64,000 nucleotides of DNA from an uncultured Desulfobacter sp. (GCF_963677125.1 NZ_OY781882.1:2178501-2242500), one strand, 5' to 3'. Shown: positions 1 to 9,663, counted from the first letter of the stretch. Notes: a model not told the origin generated them from the sequence alone. Numbers and translations: made by a program.

Positions 1-1
1 A

Positions 2-1264
2 AACGGATTCTTACAAAAAAACGAAATTCACCCGGATTATTTTCAGGAAGTTGAAAAAAACGACAGATCTTTGTTCAACTTAGTCAAAAAAGGCCAGGAA
101 ATGATCGTTCAGGTCACCAAAGATCCGATTAATCTTAAAGGGGCGATGCTGACCACCTATATTTCCCTTCCCGGGCGTTTTGGCGTACTAATGCCGGGGA
201 ACAACACCCGGGGCGTTTCCCGTAAAATCGTTGAGGAAGACGAACGAAAGCGGCTGGCCGGAATTCTCAAAAGCATGAAAATCACCGAAGGTTTCGGCAT
301 GATTGTCAGAACCGCAGGTAAGGGCGCCACCAAAACGTTGCTGACATCAGATCTTCGTTATTTGATGCGTGTATGGAAAAACATTGACAAACTGGCCATG
401 GAAAACCAGTCTCCCTGCCTACTCTATAAAGAACAAAGCCTAGCCGTACGTTCTTTAAGGGACTATTTTACTACGGATATCAAAGAGATCCTCATTGACA
501 ATCCAGACACATACAAGGAAGTTCTGGACTTTATCGGGATGATTGCCCCCAAACAGAAAAAAATTGTCCGGCTGTTCAAAAGTGAAAAACCCATTTTTAC
601 AAAATACCAGCTTGAGGAACAGATTTCATCCATATATAGAAGAGAGGTGTCGCTTAAATCCGGTGGTTTTATTGTAATTGAGCAAACAGAAGCCCTGGTT
701 TCCATTGATGTCAACTCAGGCAAATCCACAAAAAGAAACAGCATTGAGGAGACCGCCTATCATACCAATCTTGAAGCGGCCGAAGAAGTGGCGCGGCAGT
801 TGCGACTGCGTGATATGGGGGGGCTGATTGTCGTGGATTTTATTGACATGAAAGAACGTAGGCACAAGGCAGAGATCACCAAAACCATGAAAAAACATTT
901 AAAATCCGATAAGGCCAGAACCAAGGTAGGTGGGATCACCGCCTTCGGCCTCCTTGAGATGTCCAGACAACGTATCCGCCACTCCATCACATACGGGGCC
1001 TATGAAACCTGCAGACATTGCAACGGCCGGGGCATGACGCCTTCTGTTGAAATCCAGGCACTTTCACTGCTTCGAACTTTGGCACTCAAAACCCTGAAAG
1101 CGGAACCTGATCAAAAATTTATCTGCCGGGTTCCCGAAGAGGTCGCGTATTACATGCTGAATACCAAAAGGGAAGAACTTCTCGATCTTGAAACAAAACG
1201 CCAGGTCGTCATAACTATTGAAATAGATAGGACCATGGTATCCGGCCAAAACAGCGTTAATTAA
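2..1264 (+). CDS. rng: Ribonuclease E/G family endoribonuclease, 5'-truncated by window edge
   Basis: Endoribonuclease of the RNase E/G family, acting in rRNA maturation and mRNA decay. The frame is open from base 2 with no stop, so the N-terminal S1 RNA-binding part lies outside the window; about 420 residues are visible. The two catalytic metal-binding aspartates are present as IDVNSGKSTKR (Asp near visible residue 236) and GLIVVDFIDM (Asp near 279). Their spacing of 43 matches D303 and D346 of E. coli RNase E. The zinc-link cysteines appear as TCRHCNGRG (about 337-340), after which the protein ends soon, with no long RNase E scaffold tail. That favours RNase G. The TTG at 71 is internal, not the start. 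The stop runs into a palindromic repeat. Confidence 0.9.
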   Translation, partial: NGFLQKNEIHPDYFQEVEKNDRSLFNLVKKGQEMIVQVTKDPINLKGAMLTTYISLPGRFGVLMPGNNTRGVSRKIVEEDERKRLAGILKSMKITEGFGMIVRTAGKGATKTLLTSDLRYLMRVWKNIDKLAMENQSPCLLYKEQSLAVRSLRDYFTTDIKEILIDNPDTYKEVLDFIGMIAPKQKKIVRLFKSEKPIFTKYQLEEQISSIYRREVSLKSGGFIVIEQTEALVSIDVNSGKSTKRNSIEETAYHTNLEAAEEVARQLRLRDMGGLIVVDFIDMKERRHKAEITKTMKKHLKSDKARTKVGGITAFGLLEMSRQRIRHSITYGAYETCRHCNGRGMTPSVEIQALSLLRTLALKTLKAEPDQKFICRVPEEVAYYMLNTKREELLDLETKRQVVITIEIDRTMVSGQNSVN

Positions 1265-1405
1265 TGTTTGAACCAAAAGTCACCCATCTGCGGCGTTGCA
1301 TAAAAATTTACAATCCTCACATACTTTAGTATGCTCCGGTTGTAATTTTTTATGCGCCTTGCATCTGGGCAACTTTTGGCCCAAACACGGTCAGGCGTTC
1401 AGACA
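1264..1405 (+). repeat. Long imperfect palindromic repeat, copy 1
   Basis: Intergenic inverted repeat of about 142 bp. Outer arms pair (CCAAAAG at 1273-1279 with CTTTTGG at 1373-1379, extending both ways). Inner arms around ATAAAAATTTACAATCCTC and GGTTGTAATTTTTTAT pair again, around a short loop. It shares the core (AATCCTC ... TATGC ... CCGGTT) and the GCGCCTTG and AGACAC segments with copies at 2305 and 25390, but its outer arms are its own. It could act as a terminator for the RNase gene or be a small mobile palindrome. Confidence 0.75.
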
Positions 1406-1485
1406 CTAAGTAAGGTCAACTTGACAATATCTAAATTTTTATTGTATCTGAAACAACCCTATAGTGAGTTTAGAAAGGAGAAACG

Positions 1486-2301
1486 TTGCGGACTTACAGG
1501 CAAAAACGGCAAAAAAAAATGCCGATCATCGTCCTTGCCGTGGTTATTGCAGCAGCCCTCATAGTGATCTGGATTGTCATGGGCAGGCTACCCGGCGACA
1601 CGATGCGAACACAGGAGCAAGATACACAAGTTGCCCAAAAAAACTTAGGAAGCAATAAAACAGATGCGTTGTCGGGGGGGGTCGTCAAACAAATAAACAA
1701 GCCCACGGTCATTGATTATAATGAACTTGCAAAAGAAAGCATTATGAAGGACCTGATGGCCTCCCGTAAAAAGGACCTAGGACTCAATGACAGTGTAGAT
1801 CTGGTTGTCAAGTCCAATGAGACGTTTACCGTGGGAGGCAATACGGTTTCCATGGAAAAAATACTGGAACAGGCCTTTGCAGACAAGGGCAAGGTGCTTG
1901 AAAAAAAACTTGACGAATCTGGTGCCCAAACACCTGTAAGGTTAACTACCTACGGAGTTTATGTGGTCCAACCGGGGGACAATATCTGGAACATCCACTT
2001 CAGGATGCTTAAAGAGTATTACGCCCGTAAAGGTATTCGTTTAAGGCAAAACGCTGATGAACCCGAAAGTTCAGGCTTAAGTTCGGGTGTAGGCAAAATA
2101 TTGAAATTCTCGGAAGCCATGGTGATTATTTATAATCTAAAAGAAAAAAAGGTAACCGCGGATGTAAATATTATAGACCCGTTAAGCAAGGCGGTCATAT
2201 ACAATATGGATGAAATATTTGCTTTGCTTGAACAAATTGATTTTAACCATGTGGACAGGCTCCGGTTTGATGGAAGTAACATCTGGATACCGGTACATTA
2301 A
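1486..2301 (+). CDS. Membrane-anchored protein with LysM-like motif
   Basis: A 271-residue protein of unknown role. The TTG start at 1486 is set by GAAAGGAG seven bases upstream. A basic N-terminus is followed by one hydrophobic segment (about residues 12-33), predicting a signal anchor with the rest outside the cytoplasm. Near residue 158 the sequence YGVYVVQPGDNIWNIHF fits the start of a LysM peptidoglycan-binding motif (YxVxxGDxxWxI), but the remainder is longer and more divergent than a standard LysM repeat, and the protein ends with a SNIWIPVH segment typical of LysM proteins. It sits alone between two palindromic repeats, upstream of the Sec genes. A cell-wall or envelope role is inference. 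Confidence 0.6.
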   Translation: MRTYRQKRQKKMPIIVLAVVIAAALIVIWIVMGRLPGDTMRTQEQDTQVAQKNLGSNKTDALSGGVVKQINKPTVIDYNELAKESIMKDLMASRKKDLGLNDSVDLVVKSNETFTVGGNTVSMEKILEQAFADKGKVLEKKLDESGAQTPVRLTTYGVYVVQPGDNIWNIHFRMLKEYYARKGIRLRQNADEPESSGLSSGVGKILKFSEAMVIIYNLKEKKVTADVNIIDPLSKAVIYNMDEIFALLEQIDFNHVDRLRFDGSNIWIPVH

Positions 2302-2304
2302 TTT

Positions 2305-2446
2305 GTGCCCATCCACAAATAGCCTTTTTGTCCAATTTCGGTGTTGAATAAAAATTTTAATCCTCGGGATATAGCCAATATGCCTGCGGTTAAAATTTTT
2401 ATTCGCCTTGAACTTGAAACAAAAAGTCTTATTTGTGAATGGACAC
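2305..2446 (+). repeat. Long imperfect palindromic repeat, copy 2
   Basis: A 142-bp inverted repeat starting GTGCCCATCC and ending AATGGACAC. Outer arms (CACAAATA...CTTTTTGT against ACAAAAAG...TATTTGTG) pair almost fully. The inner arms (AATAAAAATTTTAATCCTC and GGTTAAAATTTTTATT) match those of copies 1 and 3. It fills the gap between the LysM-like gene and yajC. Confidence 0.75.
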
Positions 2447-2491
2447 TAAATCTTTAAGAAATTTACCCTATTTGAAACTTGAAGGAGGAAC

Positions 2492-2839
2492 ATGTTGATT
2501 AGCACTGCATACGCGATGGGCGCCCCTGGTGGACAGGCCGGACAGGGCGGAGGACTGGCTGGTTTCCTGCCAATTATTATTTTGTTTGCCATTTTTTATT
2601 TCCTGCTCATCAGACCCCAGCAAAAAAAAGCTAAAGAACATAAAGCGATGATCGACAATCTTAAAAAAGGCAACCGGGTTGTAACATCCGGCGGTATTTA
2701 CGGCACCATTCTTGGCCTGGATGACACCACCATCGGTCTTGAGATCGCCGAGAAAGTTAAAATTAAGGTTGCAAGGGGAAACATTGCCGGCCTGGTTTCC
2801 GATATTGAAGCCTCAGCAAAATCCCAAGAAAAAAAATAA
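2492..2839 (+). CDS. yajC: Sec translocase accessory subunit YajC
   Basis: Small inner-membrane partner of SecDF in the holo-translocon. The 115-residue protein has a short periplasmic, glycine-rich N-terminus, one transmembrane helix (about residues 23-42), then the family signature FYFLLIRPQQKKAKEHKAM, and the cytosolic segment GNRVVTSGGIYGTILGLDD, all typical of YajC. The ATG follows GAAGGAGG. The gene leads a tight yajC-secD-secF run (gaps of about 15 bp), the usual arrangement in proteobacteria. Confidence 0.95.
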   Translation: MLISTAYAMGAPGGQAGQGGGLAGFLPIIILFAIFYFLLIRPQQKKAKEHKAMIDNLKKGNRVVTSGGIYGTILGLDDTTIGLEIAEKVKIKVARGNIAGLVSDIEASAKSQEKK

Positions 2840-2857
2840 CCAAATCCTTCAGGAGTG

Positions 2858-4435
2858 ATGAGATTGAAATTTTTTACCATAAAGCGCCTATTGATTCTGG
2901 GGGTCATTGTTGCTGCAGTTGTATGCCTGATGCCCACGTTTACCAATACATGGCCTCACAAAAAAATCAACCTTGGCCTTGATCTGCAGGGCGGCATGCA
3001 TCTAGTCCTTGAGGTACAAAGCGAAGAAGCGGTTAACGCGGAGCTTGACCGCACCATCAGCCAGCTTAAATTGGACCTGAAAAATGAAAAGATACAGCAT
3101 ATGGGCATCGAGAAGGGCCCTGATCACAAAATCATTGCCAACATCTCAGGTGCAGACAACAGATCCAATGTGGAAACACTGTTGTCAGAGGATTATGCAG
3201 GCCTTGAAATTCCTTCGGTAAAAAATATTGAGGGTGGTATTTGTTTTACCCTGCGCCTGCCTGACAAGGAATCGGATTCCATCAAAAAAATGGCGACGGA
3301 ACAGGCCCTTGAAACCATTCGTAACCGTATTGATGAATTCGGCGTCAGTGAGCCGGATATTCGAATTCAGAGCGGCAACAGAATTCTTCTGCAGTTGCCG
3401 GGCATTAGTGATCCCGAACGGGCCAAAAACCTGATTGGAAAAACCGCCCAGCTCACATTCCAGCTTGTGGACGAACAGGGCGATGTTAATGCCGCGTTAC
3501 GCGGCAAACCGCCTGTGGGAGATGAAATTCTTTACCAGCTGAGAAAAAATTCCGACACCGGCAGTCAGACCAAAACCCCATTTCTAATCAAAAAGCATGT
3601 AGAGCTTGACGGCAGCCAATTAACCAATGCCCGGGTGGAATTTGACCAATTTCAACAACCCCGTGTCGGCATTGAATTCAGTCGTAAAGGTGCCAGAATC
3701 TTTGAACGGATTACCGGTGCCAATATAAACAAACGATTGGCCATTGTACTGGATAAAAATGTATACTCCGCACCCAATATCCAGGACCGTATTTCCGGGG
3801 GGAAAGCTGTGATCACAGGGCATTTTACAGTAGAAGAAGCTACGGACCTTGCTATTGCCCTGCGGGCCGGTTCTTTGCCGGCACCGGTTAAAATCATCGA
3901 AGAACGAACCGTCGGTCCCACCCTGGGTGCGGACTCCGTGCGCACGGGTCTGATGTCTATGCTGGTGGGCGGTGCCTTGGTTGTTCTTTTCATGCTCATT
4001 TATTACAAGGGGGCAGGTCTGATTGCCGATATTGCCCTGATTGTCAATATTTTTCTGATTGGTGGTGGCCTGGCATTTTTCGGTGCGACCCTGACCTTGC
4101 CGGGTATTGCCGGTATCATCCTGACCATTGGTATGGCAGTGGATGCCAATGTTATTATCTTTGAGCGGATCAGGGAAGAGCTTCGCACCGGACGATCACC
4201 CAAGGCCGCTGTGGATGCCGGATATGACCGCGCCACGCTGACCATCCTGGACGCCAATGTCACCACGCTGATCGCAGCAGCTGTTCTATTCCAGTTCGGC
4301 ACAGGCCCCATCAAGGGGTTTGCGGTGACCTTAGGTCTTGGTATCGTGGCCAGTCTGTTTACTGCCCTGATCCTGTCCAAGAGCCTCTACGATCTGATTC
4401 TTGCAAACAAACAATCCGACTCATTGAGCATATAA
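2858..4435 (+). CDS. secD: Protein translocase subunit SecD
   Basis: Inner-membrane subunit that with SecF uses the proton motive force to finish export through SecYEG. About 525 residues: TM1 near the N-terminus, then NLGLDLQGGMHLVLEV, a large periplasmic P1 domain, then five more helices with GSLPAPVKIIEERTVGPTLG and the signature GMAVDANVIIFERIREELRTG. Length is close to the short-form SecD typical of delta-proteobacteria. Start choice is open: GTG at 2855, ATG at 2858 and TTG at 2864 are in frame. AGGAG (2851-2855) is too close to the first two and ideally spaced (8 bp) for TTG at 2864. Confidence 0.93.
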   Translation: MRLKFFTIKRLLILGVIVAAVVCLMPTFTNTWPHKKINLGLDLQGGMHLVLEVQSEEAVNAELDRTISQLKLDLKNEKIQHMGIEKGPDHKIIANISGADNRSNVETLLSEDYAGLEIPSVKNIEGGICFTLRLPDKESDSIKKMATEQALETIRNRIDEFGVSEPDIRIQSGNRILLQLPGISDPERAKNLIGKTAQLTFQLVDEQGDVNAALRGKPPVGDEILYQLRKNSDTGSQTKTPFLIKKHVELDGSQLTNARVEFDQFQQPRVGIEFSRKGARIFERITGANINKRLAIVLDKNVYSAPNIQDRISGGKAVITGHFTVEEATDLAIALRAGSLPAPVKIIEERTVGPTLGADSVRTGLMSMLVGGALVVLFMLIYYKGAGLIADIALIVNIFLIGGGLAFFGATLTLPGIAGIILTIGMAVDANVIIFERIREELRTGRSPKAAVDAGYDRATLTILDANVTTLIAAAVLFQFGTGPIKGFAVTLGLGIVASLFTALILSKSLYDLILANKQSDSLSI

Positions 4436-4450
4436 AAGGAATTTATCATC

Positions 4451-5488
4451 ATGCAGTTTATCAAGCCTGGTACCCATATCGATTTTATGGGAATGCGCAA
4501 AATAGGCTTTGCGTTTTCCCTGATTCTGATTCTGGCAGGTATTGTCTCCCTGGTTATTCATAACGGCCCTAATTACGGAATTGACTTTGCCGGCGGTACC
4601 CTAGTACAGGTAAAATTCCCCCAAAAAGTTGATGTTTCAGACATCCGTAACGGATTGGACCAAATTGGCCTTAAAGATGTATCTGTCCAAGAATTTGGTG
4701 ATCAGGCGGCACATGAATACCTGATCCGTACCTCCAGTGACGCTGACGCTTTAGGCACCCAGCTGTCTGACACCGTATCCAAAGGTTTAAAGGAGGCCAC
4801 CGCCCTTGAGCCTGATATCCGGCGTGTGGAAATGGTAGGCCCCCAAGTGGGAAAAGATTTAAAGAAAAAAGCGCTGCTGGCCATTTTCTACTCCCTGCTA
4901 TTTATCACGATTTACATATCGGGCCGTTTTGAACAAAAATGGACCATTGCCGGCATCACTGCAGGTGCATTAATGGCGGCAGTCTACTTTTTATCGGTAT
5001 TTAACCTGTCCATGCCGTTTTTGATTGCAGCCGCCCTGATTGTCTCTCTGGTGCTGTTCTGGCTTCTTCAACTTCAGTATGCCATTGGCGCCATTGTGGC
5101 TCTGATTCACGATGTTACCATTACAGTGGGGGTCTTTTCCCTGCTCAACCTTGATTTTTCCCTGCAGATCATTGCAGCCCTGTTAACCATTATCGGGTAT
5201 TCTCTGAACGACACCATTATCGTGTTTGACCGAATTCGGGAAAATATTAAAGGAAATTCAGACCAGTCTCTGGTATTGGATCTGTTTAACCGGAGTATCA
5301 ATGAAACCCTGTCACGGACCATATTGACATCGTTGACCACATTGGTTGTCCTGCTGGCACTTTTCCTACTCGGTGGAGAAATCATTCACAACTTTGCCTT
5401 TGCCATGATCATCGGTGTGGTCGTGGGTACCTATTCATCCATTTTCATTGCCTCCCCCATTGTTTTTATGGCCCATAGGAAAAAATAA
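4451..5488 (+). CDS. secF: Protein translocase subunit SecF with an extra membrane hairpin
   Basis: Partner of SecD in the SecDF export motor. The 345-residue protein starts with the SecF N-terminal signature (GMRKIGFAFSLIL, then YGIDFAGGTLVQVKF) and carries the conserved YAIGAIVALIHDVTITVG and SLNDTIIVFDRIREN segments. Compared with a standard SecF of about 300 residues, roughly 45-50 hydrophobic residues (about 161-209) are inserted. They lie between the RFE that follows TM2 and the AIGAIVALIHD of TM3, and could form an additional helical hairpin. The reading frame is intact through it, so it is a real insertion. It follows secD by 15 bp. Confidence 0.93.
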   Translation: MQFIKPGTHIDFMGMRKIGFAFSLILILAGIVSLVIHNGPNYGIDFAGGTLVQVKFPQKVDVSDIRNGLDQIGLKDVSVQEFGDQAAHEYLIRTSSDADALGTQLSDTVSKGLKEATALEPDIRRVEMVGPQVGKDLKKKALLAIFYSLLFITIYISGRFEQKWTIAGITAGALMAAVYFLSVFNLSMPFLIAAALIVSLVLFWLLQLQYAIGAIVALIHDVTITVGVFSLLNLDFSLQIIAALLTIIGYSLNDTIIVFDRIRENIKGNSDQSLVLDLFNRSINETLSRTILTSLTTLVVLLALFLLGGEIIHNFAFAMIIGVVVGTYSSIFIASPIVFMAHRKK

Positions 5489-5504
5489 GGATAAACAAAC
5501 GTCT

Positions 5505-6242
5505 ATGCCCGCATTCGGACAGCATATTTTAAAGATTGCACTGCTTTTTTTGATTCTTTTTTTGACTGCCTCTTGCGGGTTGCTGAAACCATATAAAAGA
5601 CCTGTTGGTCAGGCACAGAGCACGGATGTGTCTGTGCCTGACCCCGCACCCCTCCCCATAGATACATCACTGGATCAGGATATCCGAACAAGACACCTGG
5701 AAGAAAAGATCAACCGCCTTGAAAACCGAGTTGCGCTGCTGGAAAGAAAAGTCAGTTTACAGCCCAAACCATCACAGCTCCCAAAACCTGCCCCCACAAA
5801 ATCGACCCGCCCAGCAACCTCTCCCAAGCCGGATCAACCCGCACCGCCAGTAAAAACCAGAAATGTAGACCCCGTCAAACTTTACAAAAAAGGTCTGGAT
5901 TTACTGCTGCGCGAACGCAATATTTCTACGGCCCAAGCACTGTTTTCAGATTTTGTCAAAAAATTTCCTGATCATAAACTTGCGGACAACGCCCTTTACT
6001 GGCTTGGGGAGTGCAGCTACACCGTAGGAGATTATAAAGAGGCCGCAAAAATATTCAAAACCCTTGTCCAGACATATCCCAAGGGTCAAAAAGTCCCGGA
6101 TGCACTGCTGAAAACAGGATACGCTTATATGTCCATAGACAATGTAAGTCAGGCCAATCACTACTTCAAGCAAGTCATCACCCGTTATCCCTTTTCACCG
6201 GCAGCAGACAAGGCCCAAAAAAAACTATCCCAAACCCAGTAG
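5505..6242 (+). CDS. CpoB/YbgF-like lipoprotein with coiled coil and TPRs
   Basis: Predicted periplasmic lipoprotein resembling the Tol-Pal-associated CpoB (YbgF), which coordinates peptidoglycan synthesis with outer-membrane constriction. I chose the ATG at 5505, which gives a clean lipoprotein signal ending LTASC; the frame is open further upstream inside secF but without a signal. After the lipid anchor come a heptad coiled coil (LEEKINRLENRVALLERKV), a Pro/Lys-rich linker, and about three tetratricopeptide repeats (FVKKFPDHKLADNALYWLGE, then FKTLVQTYPKGQKVPDAL, then FKQVITRYPFSPAADKA). No tol or pal genes are nearby; it sits between secF and dprA, both on the same strand and close by. Confidence 0.75.
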   Translation: MPAFGQHILKIALLFLILFLTASCGLLKPYKRPVGQAQSTDVSVPDPAPLPIDTSLDQDIRTRHLEEKINRLENRVALLERKVSLQPKPSQLPKPAPTKSTRPATSPKPDQPAPPVKTRNVDPVKLYKKGLDLLLRERNISTAQALFSDFVKKFPDHKLADNALYWLGECSYTVGDYKEAAKIFKTLVQTYPKGQKVPDALLKTGYAYMSIDNVSQANHYFKQVITRYPFSPAADKAQKKLSQTQ

Positions 6243-6250
6243 TTATTTAA

Positions 6251-7369
6251 ATGACGCACTGTCCGGACACATATCTGCCCTGGTTTCTTTTAACAGAACT
6301 GCCGGGTTTAAGTCCCCGTGTAATTAAAAATCTGCTCCAGCATTGTAAAACACCCGAAGCCGTTTTAGCGGCATCTAAAACACAACTTTCATCTGTCCCG
6401 GACATATCTTCCAGGGTCATAAAAACCATCCTTGAACACAAAACGTTTGAATCAGATGCCCACAAGCGTCTTACCCGGGCCCAGGATTCCGGATACCGGG
6501 TTGTGGTATTAACAGAACCTGACTACCCTGCCCTGCTCAAAGAAATCCCCGATCCTCCGGCCCTTTTATTTTATGATGGTACATTTGATATAAGTGCACC
6601 CTGTATCTCGATTGTGGGGTCACGAAATGCGACCCGGTACGGCATGGATACAGCCTATTACCTTGCACAACGCCTTACGGCATCCGGTTTTACCATTGTA
6701 TCCGGTATGGCCTTAGGCGTTGATACTGCTGCCCATAAAGGCGCACTTGACAATGATTCAGGACAGACCCTGGCCGTTCTTGGATCAGGGCTTGATCATA
6801 TCTATCCCAGGCACAACAGGCCGTTATACTGCCGGATTAGAAAACAGGGGGCGGTTATTTCCGAATTTTTTCCGGACACAGCCCCGTTGCCCGGCAATTT
6901 CCCCCGGCGCAACAGGATCATTGCAGGCCTGTCCTGCGGCACGGTCGTGGTTGAAGCCGCCCAGAAAAGTGGTTCTCTGATTACGGCCCGATTAGCAGGA
7001 GAATACAATCGTGAGGTATTTGCTGTCCCGGGCAGCATCAAATCATCCAAAAGCCGGGGAACCCACCATCTGATCAAACAGGGTGCCCGCCTCATTGAAA
7101 ATGAGATGGACATCATTGATGAACTATCCCAATTTGTCCATGCTGAAAATAATCAACCCTCATATGTGCCAACAAAAAAACAGCCAACCATGGACAAAAT
7201 CCAGACCATGGTATATAAAAACCTCGATCTTTACCCCGAACATATTGATCATATCACCGCATCAAGCGGTCTGACGAGCGCCCAGGTGTCTGCAGCCCTA
7301 CTTGACTTGGAATTATCAGGGCTTATTGTTCGTCATCCAGGCAATAAATTTTCAATCTTGGAGGAATAA
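6251..7369 (+). CDS. dprA: DNA-processing protein DprA (Smf)
   Basis: Cytosolic single-strand DNA-binding, RecA-loading protein of natural transformation and recombination. The 372 residues hold an N-terminal helix-hairpin-helix stretch (LPGLSPRVIKNLL), then the Rossmann DprA core: IVGSRNATRYG, IVSGMALGVDTAAHKGAL, AVLGSGLDHIYPRHN, FPRRNRIIAGLS and VVEAAQKSGSLITARLA. A C-terminal winged-helix-like region (DKIQTMVYKNL ... LLDLELSGLIVRHPG) follows. Start is 8 bp after the preceding stop, with no clear ribosome site, and the next gene (topA) begins 2 bp after its stop; dprA-topA adjacency is common in bacteria. Confidence 0.95.
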   Translation: MTHCPDTYLPWFLLTELPGLSPRVIKNLLQHCKTPEAVLAASKTQLSSVPDISSRVIKTILEHKTFESDAHKRLTRAQDSGYRVVVLTEPDYPALLKEIPDPPALLFYDGTFDISAPCISIVGSRNATRYGMDTAYYLAQRLTASGFTIVSGMALGVDTAAHKGALDNDSGQTLAVLGSGLDHIYPRHNRPLYCRIRKQGAVISEFFPDTAPLPGNFPRRNRIIAGLSCGTVVVEAAQKSGSLITARLAGEYNREVFAVPGSIKSSKSRGTHHLIKQGARLIENEMDIIDELSQFVHAENNQPSYVPTKKQPTMDKIQTMVYKNLDLYPEHIDHITASSGLTSAQVSAALLDLELSGLIVRHPGNKFSILEE

Positions 7370-7371
7370 CA

Positions 7372-9663
7372 TTGGCAAAGCCGCTTATCATTGTCGAATC
7401 GCCAACCAAAATCAAAACCCTGAAAAAATATATCGGAAAGGATTATAATGTGGCAGCCAGTGCCGGCCACATCCGCGACCTTCCCGTGAAAAACCTCGGG
7501 ATTGATGTGGACGACAATTTTAAGGCCAAATATGTCAATATAAAAGACAAATCAAAGGTCATATCCAATCTGAAAAAAACTGCCGGTGACACCGATGAAA
7601 TTTTTCTGGCCCCTGACCCGGATCGCGAGGGGGAAGCCATTGCCTTTCATATCATGGAGATTCTGAAAAAAAAGGACCGTAAATTTCACCGGGTCCTTAT
7701 CCATGAATTAACCAAAAAAGGGATTACGGATGCCCTGTCTCATCCAACCCAGCCGGATGTGGACAAATATGACGCCCAGCAGGCCAGAAGAAAACTGGAC
7801 CGGCTGGTGGGCTATCAGATATCACCACTGTTATGGCAAAAAGTCCAAAGAGGCCTTAGTGCTGGCCGGGTTCAGTCGGTGGCCGTTAAAATCATCTGTG
7901 ACCGGGAGCGTGAAATCCGGGCGTTTAAGCCGGAAGAATACTGGACCATCACTGCGGACCTTGAAGCAGCAAACCCACCCATTTTCAATGCGGCGTTAAT
8001 CAAGATATCCGGAAAAAAAGCCAAAATCACAAATGGGGAGCAGGCCCATGCTATTGTGGCGGACCTTGAAAAGGCCAATTTCATCGTCCGGGAAATTAAA
8101 AACAAAACCATCAAGCGCAATCCGTTACCGCCGTTTATCACCAGTAAACTCCAGCAGGATGCAATTAATCGGCTGCGGTTCTCTGCCAAAAAAACCATGG
8201 TTGTGGCCCAGCAGCTCTATGAAGGCATTGAGATCGGCAGCGGTGGGCCCGAAGGTCTGATAACATACATGCGTACGGATTCCACCCGTATTGCTCCGGA
8301 AGCGGCCCAGGAGGCTTTGGGTCTTATCCGCCAATCCTATGGAGACGAGTATGCCCTGGACGCCCCAAGATTTTTTAAAAATAAAAATAAGGCACAGGAT
8401 GCCCATGAGGCGATCCGCCCCACCTCAGTCCACAACACCCCGGAAAATTTAAAGAATTTCCTATCTCCAGACCAGTTTAAGCTCTATGACCTGATATGGA
8501 AACGGTTTGTGGCCTCCCAGATGGCCCAGGCCCTAATCGACCAAAAATCCATTCTCATTGAAGCGACAGAGAAGTATCTATTTTCCGTTTCAGGATCGAC
8601 AACACGGTTTGACGGCTTTATGCGGTTGTATGCAACCCAGGAGAAAAACAAGGAAAAAGGAATCCAGGCCCTGCCTCCGGTAGAGCCCAAGGAGCCGTTG
8701 ACAACCCGTAAGATCAATCCAGACCAGCATTTTACCAAGCCCCCGCCCAGGTTTTCAGAAGCATCCCTTGTCAAGGAACTTGAAAAAAACGGAATCGGCA
8801 GGCCATCCACCTATGCGTCCATTATTGCCGTGATTCAGGATAAAGGCTATGTGGAGCTGATCAAACGATATTTCACGCCAAGCGAACTTGGCTTTATTGT
8901 CAATGATCTTCTGGTTGGCGCATTTCCCAACCTTTTAGATATTTCATTCACGGCCCAGATGGAGACCAATCTTGATGATGTTGAACAGGGAAAACTTAAT
9001 GAAGTTGAACTACTAAAAACATTTTACACCGATTTTAAAACTACTTTGGATAATGCCAAAGACGATATGGTCTCGGTTAAGGGCGTCGGCATTGAAACCG
9101 ATATCAAATGTCCTTTATGCGGAAAACCCGTTAATATCAAAATCGGCAGAAACGGACATTTTCTGGCTTGTACAGGATACCCCGACTGCAGTTTTACCAG
9201 TAACTACACACGGGATGAAAAAGGCAACATCGAAATTGTTGAAAGAATCCAGGATAGTGAACCGGTCAAGGACTGTCCTGAATGCGGCAAGCCCATGGTA
9301 CAAAAAGACGGCAGATTCGGATTGTTTCTGGCCTGCACCGGATATCCGGACTGCAAACACACCGAATCCGTGTTTCAGGAGAACTCCAGCAAGGATACAG
9401 GTGTCCCCTGTCCTGAAAAAGGGTGCGACGGAACAATTGTGGAAAAACGTTCAAAACGCGGAAAAATATTCTACGGGTGTTCCAAATATCCGGACTGTAC
9501 CTTTGCCACCTGGGACAAACCGGTCAATGAAAGCTGTCCGGATTGCGGCAGCCCCTACCTGCTGGAAAAAGAGACAAAGCGGGATGGTAAAATCCACAAA
9601 TGCCCAAATCGTGAATGCGGATTTAAAAAAAGCGTTTTACCTGTTTCTGAAAAAGAAGGTTAA
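7372..9663 (+). CDS. topA: DNA topoisomerase I
   Basis: Type IA topoisomerase that relaxes negative supercoils. The start is TTG at 7372, placed by GGAGG at 7360-7364. The 763 residues contain the Toprim domain (IVESPTKIKTLKKY at the N-terminus; DPDREGEAIAFH), the catalytic tyrosine in GLITYMRTDSTR (Tyr299), and the FSEASLVKELEKNGIGRPSTYA segment of the core (split here only for reading). Four C-terminal zinc-ribbon repeats follow from about residue 580: CPLCGKP...CTGYPDC, CPECGKP...CTGYPDC, CPEKGCDG...CSKYPDC and CPDCGSP...CPNRECGF. Its stop overlaps the convergent PilZ gene by four bases. Confidence 0.97.
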   Translation: MAKPLIIVESPTKIKTLKKYIGKDYNVAASAGHIRDLPVKNLGIDVDDNFKAKYVNIKDKSKVISNLKKTAGDTDEIFLAPDPDREGEAIAFHIMEILKKKDRKFHRVLIHELTKKGITDALSHPTQPDVDKYDAQQARRKLDRLVGYQISPLLWQKVQRGLSAGRVQSVAVKIICDREREIRAFKPEEYWTITADLEAANPPIFNAALIKISGKKAKITNGEQAHAIVADLEKANFIVREIKNKTIKRNPLPPFITSKLQQDAINRLRFSAKKTMVVAQQLYEGIEIGSGGPEGLITYMRTDSTRIAPEAAQEALGLIRQSYGDEYALDAPRFFKNKNKAQDAHEAIRPTSVHNTPENLKNFLSPDQFKLYDLIWKRFVASQMAQALIDQKSILIEATEKYLFSVSGSTTRFDGFMRLYATQEKNKEKGIQALPPVEPKEPLTTRKINPDQHFTKPPPRFSEASLVKELEKNGIGRPSTYASIIAVIQDKGYVELIKRYFTPSELGFIVNDLLVGAFPNLLDISFTAQMETNLDDVEQGKLNEVELLKTFYTDFKTTLDNAKDDMVSVKGVGIETDIKCPLCGKPVNIKIGRNGHFLACTGYPDCSFTSNYTRDEKGNIEIVERIQDSEPVKDCPECGKPMVQKDGRFGLFLACTGYPDCKHTESVFQENSSKDTGVPCPEKGCDGTIVEKRSKRGKIFYGCSKYPDCTFATWDKPVNESCPDCGSPYLLEKETKRDGKIHKCPNRECGFKKSVLPVSEKEG

